DNA of 55,360 nucleotides from CAYLVJ01 sp964501525 (GCA_964501525.1 CAZCSI010000001.1:1-55360), one strand, 5' to 3'. Positions 16,385-24,883 are shown, counted from the stretch's first letter. Numbers and translations are program-made. Notes: generated from the sequence alone by a model not told the origin.

Positions 16385-16405
16385 GACCTCCTATTGCTCT
16401 CTTTT

Positions 16406-16816
16406 TTACTCGCATTCAAGATTAGTGTCAGTACAAGCCGTAGTTTCTAGTTGAACTGCCCTGCCTGTGCTGTCGATACAGTAAAAGTCACCAGAGTTAA
16501 GTTCGGCGTAAGCACAATAGTCTTCACCGGTGTTTATTGTAACTCCTGTAGTTGTAACTCCGGAACCCTGCTGAGCCGTGATGTCGGCGATAAGAGTAGC
16601 TACATCGTCATCAGAACTGCTAAAGCCATCGTAGCTTCCCTCCGAGTAAAGCAGCTCCGCAAGGCTTCTCATCTGGCTCATCTCAGCTATAATACGAGAA
16701 TCCTTAGCCTGGTTGCGGGCCCCTCTAAGAGCAACCAAGACGATTGAAGACAAAATACCGATGATGGCGATAACCACCAAAAGCTCGATCAGGGTAAAAC
16801 CTCTTTTCCTGTTCAT
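16406..16816 (-). CDS. pilA: Type IV major-type pilin (paralogue 1)
   Basis: A 136-aa prepilin with a six-residue leader (MNRKRG) and FTLIELLVVIAIIGILSSIV, a textbook PilA/GspG N-terminus with Glu at +5. The body has RNQAKDSRIIAEMSQMRSLAELLY, as in its upstream neighbour, and four Cys in the C-terminal half that could form disulfides (DYCAY, FYCID, TACTD, LECE). It is paralogous to the gene at 16881-17336. The hairpin downstream suggests its message level is set apart from pilD. Which of the two is the major subunit is unknown. Confidence 0.9.
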   Translation of the reverse strand: MNRKRGFTLIELLVVIAIIGILSSIVLVALRGARNQAKDSRIIAEMSQMRSLAELLYSEGSYDGFSSSDDDVATLIADITAQQGSGVTTTGVTINTGEDYCAYAELNSGDFYCIDSTGRAVQLETTACTDTNLECE

Positions 16817-16880
16817 AAATTTATTTTTAATTTATTCTTTGACCTTTTAATCTTTTTACGACCTTTGAGCCTTTCTAAAA

Positions 16881-17336
16881 TTAATCATTGGCATCGCAGT
16901 CATAATCAACATCATCACAAGCAACTTCTGTCCCCGAGCCCTGGACCGCATAGCCGTAACTGTCAACACAAAAAAGTTCTCCGCTGTTAAGTGTAACCTG
17001 TATACAGTATTCTCCTTCTCCGATATTGATCACCATATCCGTGTTCCGATTATAAGCGTATATGTCTTCACAAAGAAGCTCTATCTCGCTGTTGTCGCAG
17101 CTGCAGGACTGCCCTACAACAGAGCAGGCAACAGCGTCATACCCTCCTTCGCGGTACAGAATCTCTGCCAGGCTTCTTATCTGACTCATGCTGGAAATAA
17201 TACGAGAGTCCTGGGCTTCTCTCCTGGTCCTACTCAGAGAAACCAAGATAATCGAAGACAGAATACCGATAATAGCAACTACCACCAAAAGCTCGATCAG
17301 GGTGAAACCTCTTTTTTTATTGATAAACCTCTTCAT
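16881..17336 (-). CDS. pilA: Type IV major-type pilin (paralogue 2)
   Basis: A 151-aa prepilin: leader MKRFINKKRG, then FTLIELLVVVAIIGILSSII with Glu at +5. The segment RREAQDSRIISSMSQIRSLAEILYREGGYDA is near-identical in plan to paralogue 1, so the pair arose by duplication. It carries more Cys (CSVVGQSCSCDN, LLCED, EYCIQ, LFCVD, VACDD, DYDCD), making a disulfide-rich subunit likely. It follows pilC by 48 nt. Confidence 0.9.
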   Translation of the reverse strand: MKRFINKKRGFTLIELLVVVAIIGILSSIILVSLSRTRREAQDSRIISSMSQIRSLAEILYREGGYDAVACSVVGQSCSCDNSEIELLCEDIYAYNRNTDMVINIGEGEYCIQVTLNSGELFCVDSYGYAVQGSGTEVACDDVDYDCDAND

Positions 17337-17384
17337 GTCTTCCTGTCTTTACAGATTATAACATTTTTAAACATAAAGTAAAAC

Positions 17385-18593
17385 TTAAACTGTCAATCCG
17401 CCTCCTTGGAACAAGGGAAGAAACAGAGAAAGAGCCAAAAGAGCCACCAGAACACCCAAAAATATGATTAAAAGCGGCTCAACAAATTTCAGCAGCCTTT
17501 CCATGGCCACCTCTACTTCTTCTTCATAAAAAGCAACCACGGATTTCAGTGTCTTCTCCAGGTTACCGGTTTTTTCACCCGCTGCGACCATTTGAACAAA
17601 AAAACTAGGAAAAAAATCAGGATACATGGCAAAAGTAGAAACAATGCTTTTCCCGGCCCTGACATCTTTGCGGGCCTTAAAAACTATCTCCTTGTAAATG
17701 TTACTCCCCATAAGCTCTGCCGTTGTCTCCAATGATTCACTGATTGACACCCCGCTCGAAATAAGGGTGGAAAGATTAAGAGACAGCTGAGCTAAATATG
17801 TTTTCTTTAAAACAGGACCTATGATGGGCACACCCAATAAGAATCTATCCAGCTCTCTTTTTATGCTTTCGTCTCGAATCAAGAATTTTAGCAGCCCGGC
17901 TGCTCCACCCAGGAGTAAAAGAACAAGCCACCAGAAACTCCTCATAATCTTGGAGGCCTCAATAACCAACCTGGTAATTTGAGGCAGTTCTATATCCATA
18001 TCCACAAAGACTTCTTCAAAACTCGGAATCACAAAAACACTCATAGCCAGCATCATAAAGAAAAAGACACCGGTTACAAAAGCGGGATAAATAAAAGCGC
18101 CTATCAGCTTCATTCTCAAACTTCTGGCCTTTTCAAGGTGCTCGGCCAAATACTTAAGCACCTCGGGCAGACGACCCGATTTCTCTGCAGTACGGATCAT
18201 GCCGATATAAAAAGGGGAAAAAATATCAGAATATCCGGCCAAAGCGTCCGACAGGTTGCTCCCTCCTTCTACTGCCTCTGCCGCTTTCAACAGCTTCTCT
18301 TTAAAGAGCTCGTTGCTTGTCTGGTGGGCGATGGTCTCGAGACCCTCTATCAATGATATGTCCGCACCAATAAGGATGGACATCTGCCTGGCAAAAAGGA
18401 TTATTTCTTCGTTGGAAACTCTTCCGGCAAAAGGAAGTCCTTTTTTCCAAAAAGGCTCTTCAACAAGGTCCAAAGATGTGGGGTACAGTCCGTATCTTTG
18501 AATAACCTCCAAGGCTGCCTCTTTAGAAGAGGCCTCAACCTCACCCGCCTCTATATCACCCTCTTCGGTTCTTGCCTTGTAGGAAAATTTCAT
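17385..18593 (-). CDS. pilC: Type IV pilus inner-membrane platform PilC
   Basis: A 402-aa GspF/PilC protein. The N-terminus has MKFSYKARTEEGDIEAGEVEA. Two GspF repeats are visible (FARQMSILIGADISLIEGLETIAHQ and its C-terminal counterpart AQLSLNLSTLISSGVSISESLETTAE), each followed by a membrane span. The C-terminus is FVEPLLIIFLGVLVALLALSLFLPLFQ. It anchors the motor ATPases and transmits their movement to the pilus. It starts 8 nt after pilT, in the same transcript. Confidence 0.95.
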   Translation of the reverse strand: MKFSYKARTEEGDIEAGEVEASSKEAALEVIQRYGLYPTSLDLVEEPFWKKGLPFAGRVSNEEIILFARQMSILIGADISLIEGLETIAHQTSNELFKEKLLKAAEAVEGGSNLSDALAGYSDIFSPFYIGMIRTAEKSGRLPEVLKYLAEHLEKARSLRMKLIGAFIYPAFVTGVFFFMMLAMSVFVIPSFEEVFVDMDIELPQITRLVIEASKIMRSFWWLVLLLLGGAAGLLKFLIRDESIKRELDRFLLGVPIIGPVLKKTYLAQLSLNLSTLISSGVSISESLETTAELMGSNIYKEIVFKARKDVRAGKSIVSTFAMYPDFFPSFFVQMVAAGEKTGNLEKTLKSVVAFYEEEVEVAMERLLKFVEPLLIIFLGVLVALLALSLFLPLFQGGGLTV

Positions 18594-18601
18594 ACGTTAA
18601 C

Positions 18602-19672
18602 TTAAAAACCTTTTGTTAATCTTTCCAGCTGCTTTGGGTCAGAGGAGTGCATCACCGCCGATTTAAAACTTATCTCCTTGCTTCTCACCAGGTTGGCCAG
18701 CGACTTGTTAAGGCTGACCATACCCAGGTCCCCGGAGGTCTCTATAACCAGCGGAATCTCGTGTATTTTGTTCTGCCTGATAAGGTTGGACACGGCAGGG
18801 GTGGTAATAAGCACCTCGCAGGCCGGAATCAGACCCTTTTTCACGCGGGGGATCAGCCTCTGGGCAACAACCCCCAAAAGAGAGGTGGATAATTGAGCTC
18901 TTATCTGACTCTGCCGGTCGCCCGGAAAAATATCTACAATACGGTGAATGGACTCGGCTGCGCTGTTGGTGTGGAGGGTAGAGAAAACAAGGTGCCCCGT
19001 TTCGGCCGCCGACAAAGCGGTAGCAACAGTATGCCTGTCTCTCATCTCTCCAACCATAATAACATCCGGGTCCTGTCTAAAACTGGCTCTTAGTGCTCCG
19101 GAAAAGCTCAAGGTGTCCCGGCCCAGCTCCCTCTGGTTGATGATGCACTTCTTGTCTTCAAAATAATATTCAATGGGGTCTTCAATGGTAATAATATGTG
19201 AAGGCCTTTGAGTGTTGATCTCCTCTACCAAAGCGGCGAGGGTGGTGCTTTTCCCATGAGAAGAGGGGCCTGTTATTAAAACAAAACCCTGCAGAGATTG
19301 CGTAAAAGTATGAAGAATAGAGGGTAAATTTAGTTCTTCGATGGATTTTATTTCTACGGGAATGAGACGCATGCTGATGGACAGACTGCCTCTCTGGTAA
19401 AAAATACTTGTCCTGAAATGAGCTTTATCTTCAAGCTCGTAGGAGAGCTCCATAAGCTTTCTGCTTTCCAGCTTTTGGTACTGCTCCTCGTTAAGAAGAA
19501 CTTTTGTGATTCCCTCCGTGTCCTGAGGAGTGAGTCTTTCCCAATCTTTAAGCACCACCAGGTCTCTATCGATCCTCAAGACTGGCTTGTGACCAACAGA
19601 AAAATGAAGGTCTGAGGCCCGCTCCTTGATACTGATTCGTAATATTTGCCTGAGTATTTTAGCGTAATCCAT
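18602..19672 (-). CDS. pilT: Pilus retraction ATPase PilT
   Basis: A 356-aa hexameric ATPase. Visible: N-terminal ASDLHFSVGHKPVLRID, Walker A (GPSSHGKSTT), Asp box (ITIEDPIEYYF), Walker B (DPDVIMVGEMRD), His box (GHLVFSTLHTNSA), and the PilT-type C-terminus (SNLIRQNKIHEIP, close to AIRNLIRE). The Walker A has SSH where most PilT proteins have TGS, but the Gly-x4-Gly-Lys-Ser frame is kept. PilT depolymerises pili, giving twitching and DNA pull-in. It lies 64 nt downstream of the receiver gene and just before pilC. Confidence 0.93.
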   Translation of the reverse strand: MDYAKILRQILRISIKERASDLHFSVGHKPVLRIDRDLVVLKDWERLTPQDTEGITKVLLNEEQYQKLESRKLMELSYELEDKAHFRTSIFYQRGSLSISMRLIPVEIKSIEELNLPSILHTFTQSLQGFVLITGPSSHGKSTTLAALVEEINTQRPSHIITIEDPIEYYFEDKKCIINQRELGRDTLSFSGALRASFRQDPDVIMVGEMRDRHTVATALSAAETGHLVFSTLHTNSAAESIHRIVDIFPGDRQSQIRAQLSTSLLGVVAQRLIPRVKKGLIPACEVLITTPAVSNLIRQNKIHEIPLVIETSGDLGMVSLNKSLANLVRSKEISFKSAVMHSSDPKQLERLTKGF

Positions 19673-19736
19673 AACAAATCTTTTTAACGAAGCCTGTTAA
19701 CATGTTTTTTAAAGCAGCCGCGCGCTTTTTTTATTA

Positions 19737-20111
19737 TTATATTAATTCTCTTATTTTTCTTACCACTTCACTGGGCGTATGATGAGCCTTGATTAAATAA
19801 CCCGTTGCTCCCATATTAAGAGCTTTTTCAACCTTGCTTTTCTCGCCAATATTAGAAAGCACCAGCACCTTCACCTCTTTCGTTTTTCCTTTTTCTTGAA
19901 GCTTTCTTAAAACCTCGAATCCGCTTTCTTCAGGAAGAACCATATCCAAAAGCACAAGGTCAAACTTCTCGTTTTCCAGCTGGTCCAACACCCTCCCTCC
20001 GCTGGTAACAGAACTGACCTCAAACCCGGCTTTTTGCAGCCTGCTTTCATAGATCTGGAGAATCAGAGGATCATCCTCAACTAATAAAATTTTTTTATCT
20101 AAGCTCCCCAT
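19737..20111 (-). CDS. CheY-like response regulator (stand-alone receiver)
   Basis: A 124-aa receiver domain with no output domain. Phosphorylation-site features are all present: acidic pair in LLVEDDPLI, phospho-acceptor Asp in LVLLDMVLPEESG, Ser in VLVLSNIGE and the conserved Lys in GYLIKAHH. Its place between pilB and pilT suggests it controls extension/retraction balance, as PilG/PilH-like receivers do elsewhere; this is inference. No histidine kinase gene is in the window. Confidence 0.9.
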   Translation of the reverse strand: MGSLDKKILLVEDDPLILQIYESRLQKAGFEVSSVTSGGRVLDQLENEKFDLVLLDMVLPEESGFEVLRKLQEKGKTKEVKVLVLSNIGEKSKVEKALNMGATGYLIKAHHTPSEVVRKIRELI

Positions 20112-20147
20112 ATTGATTTAATATTATTTTAGCTTGTGATTTACACC

Positions 20148-21884
20148 TCAGTCATTGCCCACCCTCAAGGCCTCTTCAAGGGTGGTTACCCCTTTCAGGG
20201 CTTTGATAACAGCATCCTGTCTCATAGAAATTATACCCTGTTTTTTAGCTTCCTCCTTTATCTTCTCTTCGTCAACCTTCTCTTCTACCATAAGACTTCC
20301 CAAACTGTCGGTCATCCCTAAAACTTCAAAAACGCCTATCCGGCCCGAATAACCCTTTTCGTCACATTCTTTACACCCCACCACCTTCCATAAGTTTAAA
20401 TCACCTTCTAAGTCCAACTCTTTTTTGTTTTTCTCGGGTAAATCCTCCAGGGCTTTCATAATAATTTTTTTCTCCTCTTCTTTCGCCTTTACCTTCTTTT
20501 TGCATTTATCACACAGCTGGCGCACCAATCTTTGAGCAATGGCTGCCTTTAAAACCACTGGAATGAGATACGGCTCCACCCCTAACTGTGTTAAGCGGGG
20601 TATAAGCCCGAACACATCTAAGGTGTGAAGGGTTGAAAGAACCAAGTGCCCGGTTAATCCGGCATGGATAGCCAGAGTGGCGCTTTCCTTGTCCCTGATC
20701 TCTCCCACCATAATGATGTCGGGGTCCTGACGCAAAACAAAGCGTAAACCATGAGAGAAAGTGTATCCGATCTGGGGTCTAATCTGCGACTGATTAACCC
20801 CTTCTATAAAATACTCAATAGGGTCTTCCAAAGTAACAACATTAGCGTCTTCTTGATTAAGCATTCTCAGTATCGCGTAAAGAGTTGTTGTCTTACCGCA
20901 GCCCGTTGGTCCGGTTACGATTATCATGCCCGAGGTTTGTTTAGCTGCCCTTTCCACTATTTCAAGGTCCCTGCCCCATAAACCCAGTTTGTTAAAAGAC
21001 ATCAATCCTTTTTTGGGGTCTAAAATCCTGATAGCGGCTTTTTCGCCGGTTCCGGTCGGAAAAGTGGAAACACGAAAGTCAATTCTCCGGCCCCCGATCT
21101 CTTTAGAAAATCTCCCGTCTTGAGGCATTCTCGATTCATCTATGCGCAATCCGGACAATATTTTCACTCTGGCTATGATAGAAGGTAAATATTCAGCCGG
21201 TAACAGTATAGAAGAGTGGAGTCTGCCCAGCATTCTGAATCTAACCCTCAACCGGCCTCCAAAAGGTTCAATGTGGATGTCAGAAGCGTTACCCTCCAAT
21301 GCGTGCTGCAGAATAACGTCAACAACTTTGGAGATAGGTGTTTTCTCCGCCAGACGCCGCCACTCTCCGGATTTCATTTCTTTCAACTCTCTTTTTTTGT
21401 CTACTTCTCTTTTTTCTTCAGTTTTAAGGTCCTCTAAAGCTGTAGAAACAGCCTGTTTCAACCCTTTGTATCTTCTTAAAACCTCACGATAGTCTGAGGG
21501 TGTAATAAGGTTTATTTCATAGGAAAAACCTTCTTGACGAGAAAGAAACCTTATAGCCCTTAATGCCTCCTCGTCTTCCGGATAAACCATGCCGATGAAC
21601 AGTGTTTCTTCTTTTTCTCCGATGGGCACCAGGTGGTACTGCTCCGCAGTTTTTCTCGGAACCTGCTCTAAAATTTTATTGCTTATATCCTTGGCATGAA
21701 CCTTATTAAGAGGAACGCCCATCATCTCGCTCTTGTACTTAAAAAGATCTTCTTCTTTTAGAAGATCTTTTTTCAAGATAATGTCTTCGGGCCTTTGCCC
21801 CAAGTTCTGGATATCGTATTCTAAAGAAGAAGCCTTTTTCCTTTCTATAGCTCCCTTTTTAACTAAATATTGAATCAAATCCAT
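20148..21884 (-). CDS. pilB: Pilus extension ATPase PilB
   Basis: A 578-aa GspE/PilB ATPase. The N-terminal T2SSE_N-like domain (MDLIQYLVKKGAIERKKAS, VPLNKVHAKDIS) is followed by the ATPase core: SDIHIEPFGGRLRVRFR, Walker A GPTGCGKTTT, LEDPIEYFIEG, Walker B DPDIIMVGEIRDKESA and GHLVLSTLHTLD. A zinc-binding four-Cys site follows (CDKCKKK ... CKECDEKG). It drives subunit addition to the pilus. The acidic membrane protein gene lies 42 nt upstream and the receiver gene 36 nt downstream. Confidence 0.95.
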   Translation of the reverse strand: MDLIQYLVKKGAIERKKASSLEYDIQNLGQRPEDIILKKDLLKEEDLFKYKSEMMGVPLNKVHAKDISNKILEQVPRKTAEQYHLVPIGEKEETLFIGMVYPEDEEALRAIRFLSRQEGFSYEINLITPSDYREVLRRYKGLKQAVSTALEDLKTEEKREVDKKRELKEMKSGEWRRLAEKTPISKVVDVILQHALEGNASDIHIEPFGGRLRVRFRMLGRLHSSILLPAEYLPSIIARVKILSGLRIDESRMPQDGRFSKEIGGRRIDFRVSTFPTGTGEKAAIRILDPKKGLMSFNKLGLWGRDLEIVERAAKQTSGMIIVTGPTGCGKTTTLYAILRMLNQEDANVVTLEDPIEYFIEGVNQSQIRPQIGYTFSHGLRFVLRQDPDIIMVGEIRDKESATLAIHAGLTGHLVLSTLHTLDVFGLIPRLTQLGVEPYLIPVVLKAAIAQRLVRQLCDKCKKKVKAKEEEKKIIMKALEDLPEKNKKELDLEGDLNLWKVVGCKECDEKGYSGRIGVFEVLGMTDSLGSLMVEEKVDEEKIKEEAKKQGIISMRQDAVIKALKGVTTLEEALRVGND

Positions 21885-21926
21885 AGGTTTCTAATTTTAA
21901 ATAGGTTCTGCTTAAAGTTCTTCCGG

Positions 21927-22331
21927 TCAAAACAGCCCTTCCTCATTTTCTTCCTCCTCCGTCTCCTCTTGCATCTCTTCTGCTTCTTCTGTTTCTAATG
22001 CCGGCGTTTCTTCCCCTTCCATCTCCTCCGTCTCCTCTGCTTCCTCTACCTCTTCTTCAACCGTATAAGGCTCAAATGGCTTCTCTCTCCCTTTTTCCTC
22101 GGGCTCTGTACTGCCCTCAAAAACCTCAAGCTCTTGAAACTCTTCCACTTCAAAAACTTCAAAGCTGATATCTACTTTAGGCGGACGAGAAAGTTTGACA
22201 GCCTGGTCCGGGTCCGCCTTAATTCTGCTTGTAATAAAGAAAAGACCGATAATAAATCCTGCCACGGCCAGAAGAACCAACAAAATCCTGCTTTGCTCTT
22301 CTATTTTTGATTTTATCCTTTCCCAATCCAT
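21927..22331 (-). CDS. Membrane protein with acidic low-complexity tail, PilP position
   Basis: A 134-aa protein of unrecognised family. It has a short basic N-terminus, one membrane span (about residues 16-33, ILLVLLAVAGFIIGLFFI), then a short ordered-looking part (PPKVDISFEVFEVEEFQELEV) and a tail of about 70 residues in which Glu dominates. Position between pilO and pilB is where pilP sits in Gram-negative operons, but no PilP lipoprotein box or beta domain is seen. In a monoderm cell the tail would lie outside the membrane or under the wall. A pilus assembly role is inferred only from context. Confidence 0.7.
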   Translation of the reverse strand: MDWERIKSKIEEQSRILLVLLAVAGFIIGLFFITSRIKADPDQAVKLSRPPKVDISFEVFEVEEFQELEVFEGSTEPEEKGREKPFEPYTVEEEVEEAEETEEMEGEETPALETEEAEEMQEETEEEENEEGLF

Positions 22332-22342
22332 CTTAAAAGTAT

Positions 22343-22930
22343 TTAAATCTCCTCATTATTGATTATAAGATAAGGAGCGCTTAACCTGATATCAAAGGAG
22401 AAAAGCGACGGAGCTCCAGACTCGTCTCTAATTGTTTCTCCTTCTCCTTCCTGCTCCAAGCTCTCACCCACAAATGAAACAGAGTCAACTTCAATAAGAC
22501 GCGCTGTTTTTTCTACTCTATTAAGAAAATCAAGAAAAGAATCATATGTGCCGATTAGCTGGAAAGAAACCTCCACCCATCCCGTCTGGCTCTCTTCTTC
22601 TCTCTCAATAGTCTTAGAAAGACCCCCAACGTCTCTAAAAATCATACCTGTTTTAAAAACGGATTCGTCTAAAAATTCTAGAATGTAAGAAGTATCAGGA
22701 GTAGAAGGCATTGCATAGTTCAACTTGACCATCTCCTCCTGATGCTCGTCTATCCTGCGGGAAGATTCTTCCAACTGCTCTACATACTGCTCTCGGGTTT
22801 CTAAAATAAGCTCTTGGTTGGCCAATTGTTTCTGCAGCTCTTTAACCCTCTTGTATTGAGGGATTAAAGTGCTGAGGCTCAAGCTGACGATATAGGATAT
22901 TAAAAATAGCAATATTAGTATCTTAGACAT
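22343..22930 (-). CDS. pilO: Pilus assembly protein PilO
   Basis: A 195-aa bitopic protein: N-terminal membrane span (ILLFLISYIVSLSLSTLI), a coiled coil (VKELQKQLANQELILETREQYVEQLEESSRRIDEHQEE), then a ferredoxin-like C-terminal domain with FQLIGTYDSFLDFLNRVEKTARLIEVDSVSF. That last pattern is characteristic of PilO. It forms heterodimers with PilN. Its ATG directly follows three 24-bp tandem repeats that make up most of the pilN-pilO gap. Confidence 0.85.
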   Translation of the reverse strand: MSKILILLFLISYIVSLSLSTLIPQYKRVKELQKQLANQELILETREQYVEQLEESSRRIDEHQEEMVKLNYAMPSTPDTSYILEFLDESVFKTGMIFRDVGGLSKTIEREEESQTGWVEVSFQLIGTYDSFLDFLNRVEKTARLIEVDSVSFVGESLEQEGEGETIRDESGAPSLFSFDIRLSAPYLIINNEEI

Positions 22931-22931
22931 A

Positions 22932-23003
22932 AAGTATTTTCAAAATGTATGTTTTAAGTATTTTCAAAATGTATGTTTTAAGCGTTTTCAAAATGTATGT
23001 TTA
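22932..23003 (-). repeat. Three 24-bp tandem repeats upstream of pilO
   Basis: Units at 22932-22955, 22956-22979 and 22980-23003, each close to AAGTATTTTCAAAATGTATG plus four bases; the first two are identical. They fill the gap between the pilN stop and the pilO ATG and would form the pilO leader. No spacers and no open frame of note. Confidence 0.9.
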
Positions 23004-23011
23004 GGGCTTCA

Positions 23012-23707
23012 TTACTCTTCTAGCCCCTCGGGTAAATCCTCGGGTGAAAACTCTTCGGGCAAGGTTTCTTCCTCTTGGCCTTCCTGGCCTTCCTGGCCTT
23101 CCTGGTCTTCCTGGCCCTCCTGGTCTTCTTGGCTCTCTAAAGCCTCGAGTTCTTCTTCAAACTCAAACTCTTCTTGAAAAACTACAGGGTCAAGGATGAG
23201 AACGAGGCTGAAGTCAACGCCCCCCTCCTCGTTGAATAATACGTTTTCGATGTCCACCTCTCGTATTAAATCTATATTTTCCAAAATCAATATTTGTTTC
23301 CGCAGGTCTGAAAAACCTTCTGTCTTGCCCCTTAAAGAAACCTGGCTCGTCTTCAGGTCCAGTTCAACTTGAAGGTAGCGGACATGTTTATGACATGCTT
23401 TAGCGATAAAATCAAAAAACAAGGTCGGCTCTTTATGCGAAGCAAGAAGATTTTCATAAGTTTCTATTTTTTCTTGAGTGGTAAAAACTTTCTTTTCCAG
23501 CAACTCCGTCTCTTTGGTTCTCCATTGAGCTAATTTAGAGTCGATTTGCAGTAACTTTTGCTCAATCCCTGATTCTGAAAAGTGAAGAAACAAAAAAGAA
23601 AAAGTAAGTCCCAGAGCCAGCCCGGTCAAAAAATAAAAGCCGAGCTTAAACAAGTCGAGAGATATTTTTTTGGTTATTTTTTCCTTAGGTACTAATTCAA
23701 CCGCCAT
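23012..23707 (-). CDS. pilN: Pilus assembly protein PilN, Gln-Glu-Gly tail
   Basis: A 231-aa bitopic protein. A cytoplasmic N-terminus (the PilM-binding end) is followed by a span near residues 25-45 (GFYFLTGLALGLTFSFLFL), a coiled coil (QKLLQIDSKLAQWRTKETELLEKK) and the PilN-like domain with TSQVSLRGKTEGFSDLRKQILILENIDLIREVDIENV. The C-terminus has a low-complexity tail made of QEG/QED triplets, encoded by 9-bp imperfect tandem repeats near 23080-23135. Family PilN proteins lack this tail. It starts 38 nt after pilM. Confidence 0.85.
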   Translation of the reverse strand: MAVELVPKEKITKKISLDLFKLGFYFLTGLALGLTFSFLFLHFSESGIEQKLLQIDSKLAQWRTKETELLEKKVFTTQEKIETYENLLASHKEPTLFFDFIAKACHKHVRYLQVELDLKTSQVSLRGKTEGFSDLRKQILILENIDLIREVDIENVLFNEEGGVDFSLVLILDPVVFQEEFEFEEELEALESQEDQEGQEDQEGQEGQEGQEEETLPEEFSPEDLPEGLEE

Positions 23708-23745
23708 AATAATATTTTAAGAAATACTTTTATAGTTTTATAAAA

Positions 23746-24807
23746 TCATCCTAGGCCCTTGATCGCCATTCCAGCAGCGATGGTAAACCCCGGCCCAATT
23801 TTCAGCAACTCTTTTTCCAAAATAGAAGGATAAACCATGCCTCGAAAAGGAAAGCTTATTTCTATATCGCTGCTCAGTTCCTGAGTTAAATATTCTTTAA
23901 GGCCAGGCATAGCAGCTGTAGCTCCGGCCATAATAAATCTCGTCGCCTGCTTTCCCCTCTCTCTGTAAAAACCATCAGAGGCCCTTCTAATCTCATCTGT
24001 CATGTCGCGCAAAATCGGCTCGAGGGTCTTTTTTGTCTCCGGGTTCAAAAGCCCCTTGTTCTCCTTTATTACCTCTGCCCTTTCAAAAGACAGGTCCATC
24101 ATCTTGCTGATTCTGTGCGTTAAGTCATGCCCCGCTATATCAAAACTGTAAGAGGTCTTAAGGGTCCCCTCGTCAACAATACTGACAGTGGTGCTCTGAA
24201 CCCCTATGTCTATAAGACCCATAGTGTCTTTTTCATCTCGGGCCGCCGCTCTTTGAATAGCAAACACCTCGGCTTCCACCCCTTTCAGTTTTAAACCAGC
24301 CAACTCTGCAATACTGGTATAGCGATCTATAACTCTGTTCGGCACTACCACCAAAAGAATTTCCAATCGTTCCTTAGAGCGCGGGAAAAAATTACCTTTT
24401 ATCAAAACCCAGTCGAGAGTAACCTCTCTAATAGGCATCGGAACTCTTTGCCTGGCTTCAAAACGAACCGCATCTTTAATCTCCTCTTTTTTCATCGAAG
24501 GAAGAGAAAAGGTGGTGAAAAAAGTAGAAAAATCGGGTATCGAAAAATAGGCCTGTTCTGATTCAACCCCGGCTTCTAATAAACTTTTTTTCAACATCTC
24601 GGCTATGCGTTGGTCGGAAAGAAGTAATTTTCCTTTGCTCGCTCCTCCCAAAAAACGTGGTTCCGCAGCGGGAGGAGTAACCTTAACATAGTTCTCTAAT
24701 TTCTCCTGCTGACCGTGTCTGCTCAACTCAACCGCTCTTATGCTTGATGTACCGACATCCACCCCCAGCACGGAATCAGGCTCTTTTTTAAATAGCTGGA
24801 TCTTCAT
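23746..24807 (-). CDS. pilM: Pilus assembly ATPase-like protein PilM
   Basis: A 353-aa actin-like cytoplasmic protein. Nucleotide-binding motifs: LGVDVGTSSIRAVEL at the start, GLIDIGVQSTTVSIVDEG in the middle and FIMAGATAAMPGLKEYL in the last third. PVPMPIREVTLDW-like (RQRVPMPIREVTLDW) is typical of PilM. It binds the PilN N-terminus and forms the cytoplasmic ring. It is the first gene of the pil operon and is divergent from the comF-like gene. Confidence 0.93.
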   Translation of the reverse strand: MKIQLFKKEPDSVLGVDVGTSSIRAVELSRHGQQEKLENYVKVTPPAAEPRFLGGASKGKLLLSDQRIAEMLKKSLLEAGVESEQAYFSIPDFSTFFTTFSLPSMKKEEIKDAVRFEARQRVPMPIREVTLDWVLIKGNFFPRSKERLEILLVVVPNRVIDRYTSIAELAGLKLKGVEAEVFAIQRAAARDEKDTMGLIDIGVQSTTVSIVDEGTLKTSYSFDIAGHDLTHRISKMMDLSFERAEVIKENKGLLNPETKKTLEPILRDMTDEIRRASDGFYRERGKQATRFIMAGATAAMPGLKEYLTQELSSDIEISFPFRGMVYPSILEKELLKIGPGFTIAAGMAIKGLG

Positions 24808-24819
24808 CTAGTGGCCGAA

Positions 24820-24845
24820 TTGTTTTATTATATCATTAAAAAGAT
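24820..24845 (-). promoter_or_regulatory. Candidate promoter of the pil operon
   Basis: A perfect TATAAT on the minus strand at 24832-24827 lies 19 nt before the pilM ATG at 24807; expected start of transcription near 24820. The -35 side is weak (TTTTCA at 17-nt spacing). The gap to comF is only 76 nt, so both genes share it. Confidence 0.5.
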
Positions 24846-24883
24846 ATCTTGAAAACAATCCGTATGTTATCCTCTTTAAAAGA

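Noticed and set aside
22932..23003. Possible CRISPR or operator array before pilO
   Set aside because: Only three adjacent units without spacers; best described as a tandem repeat.
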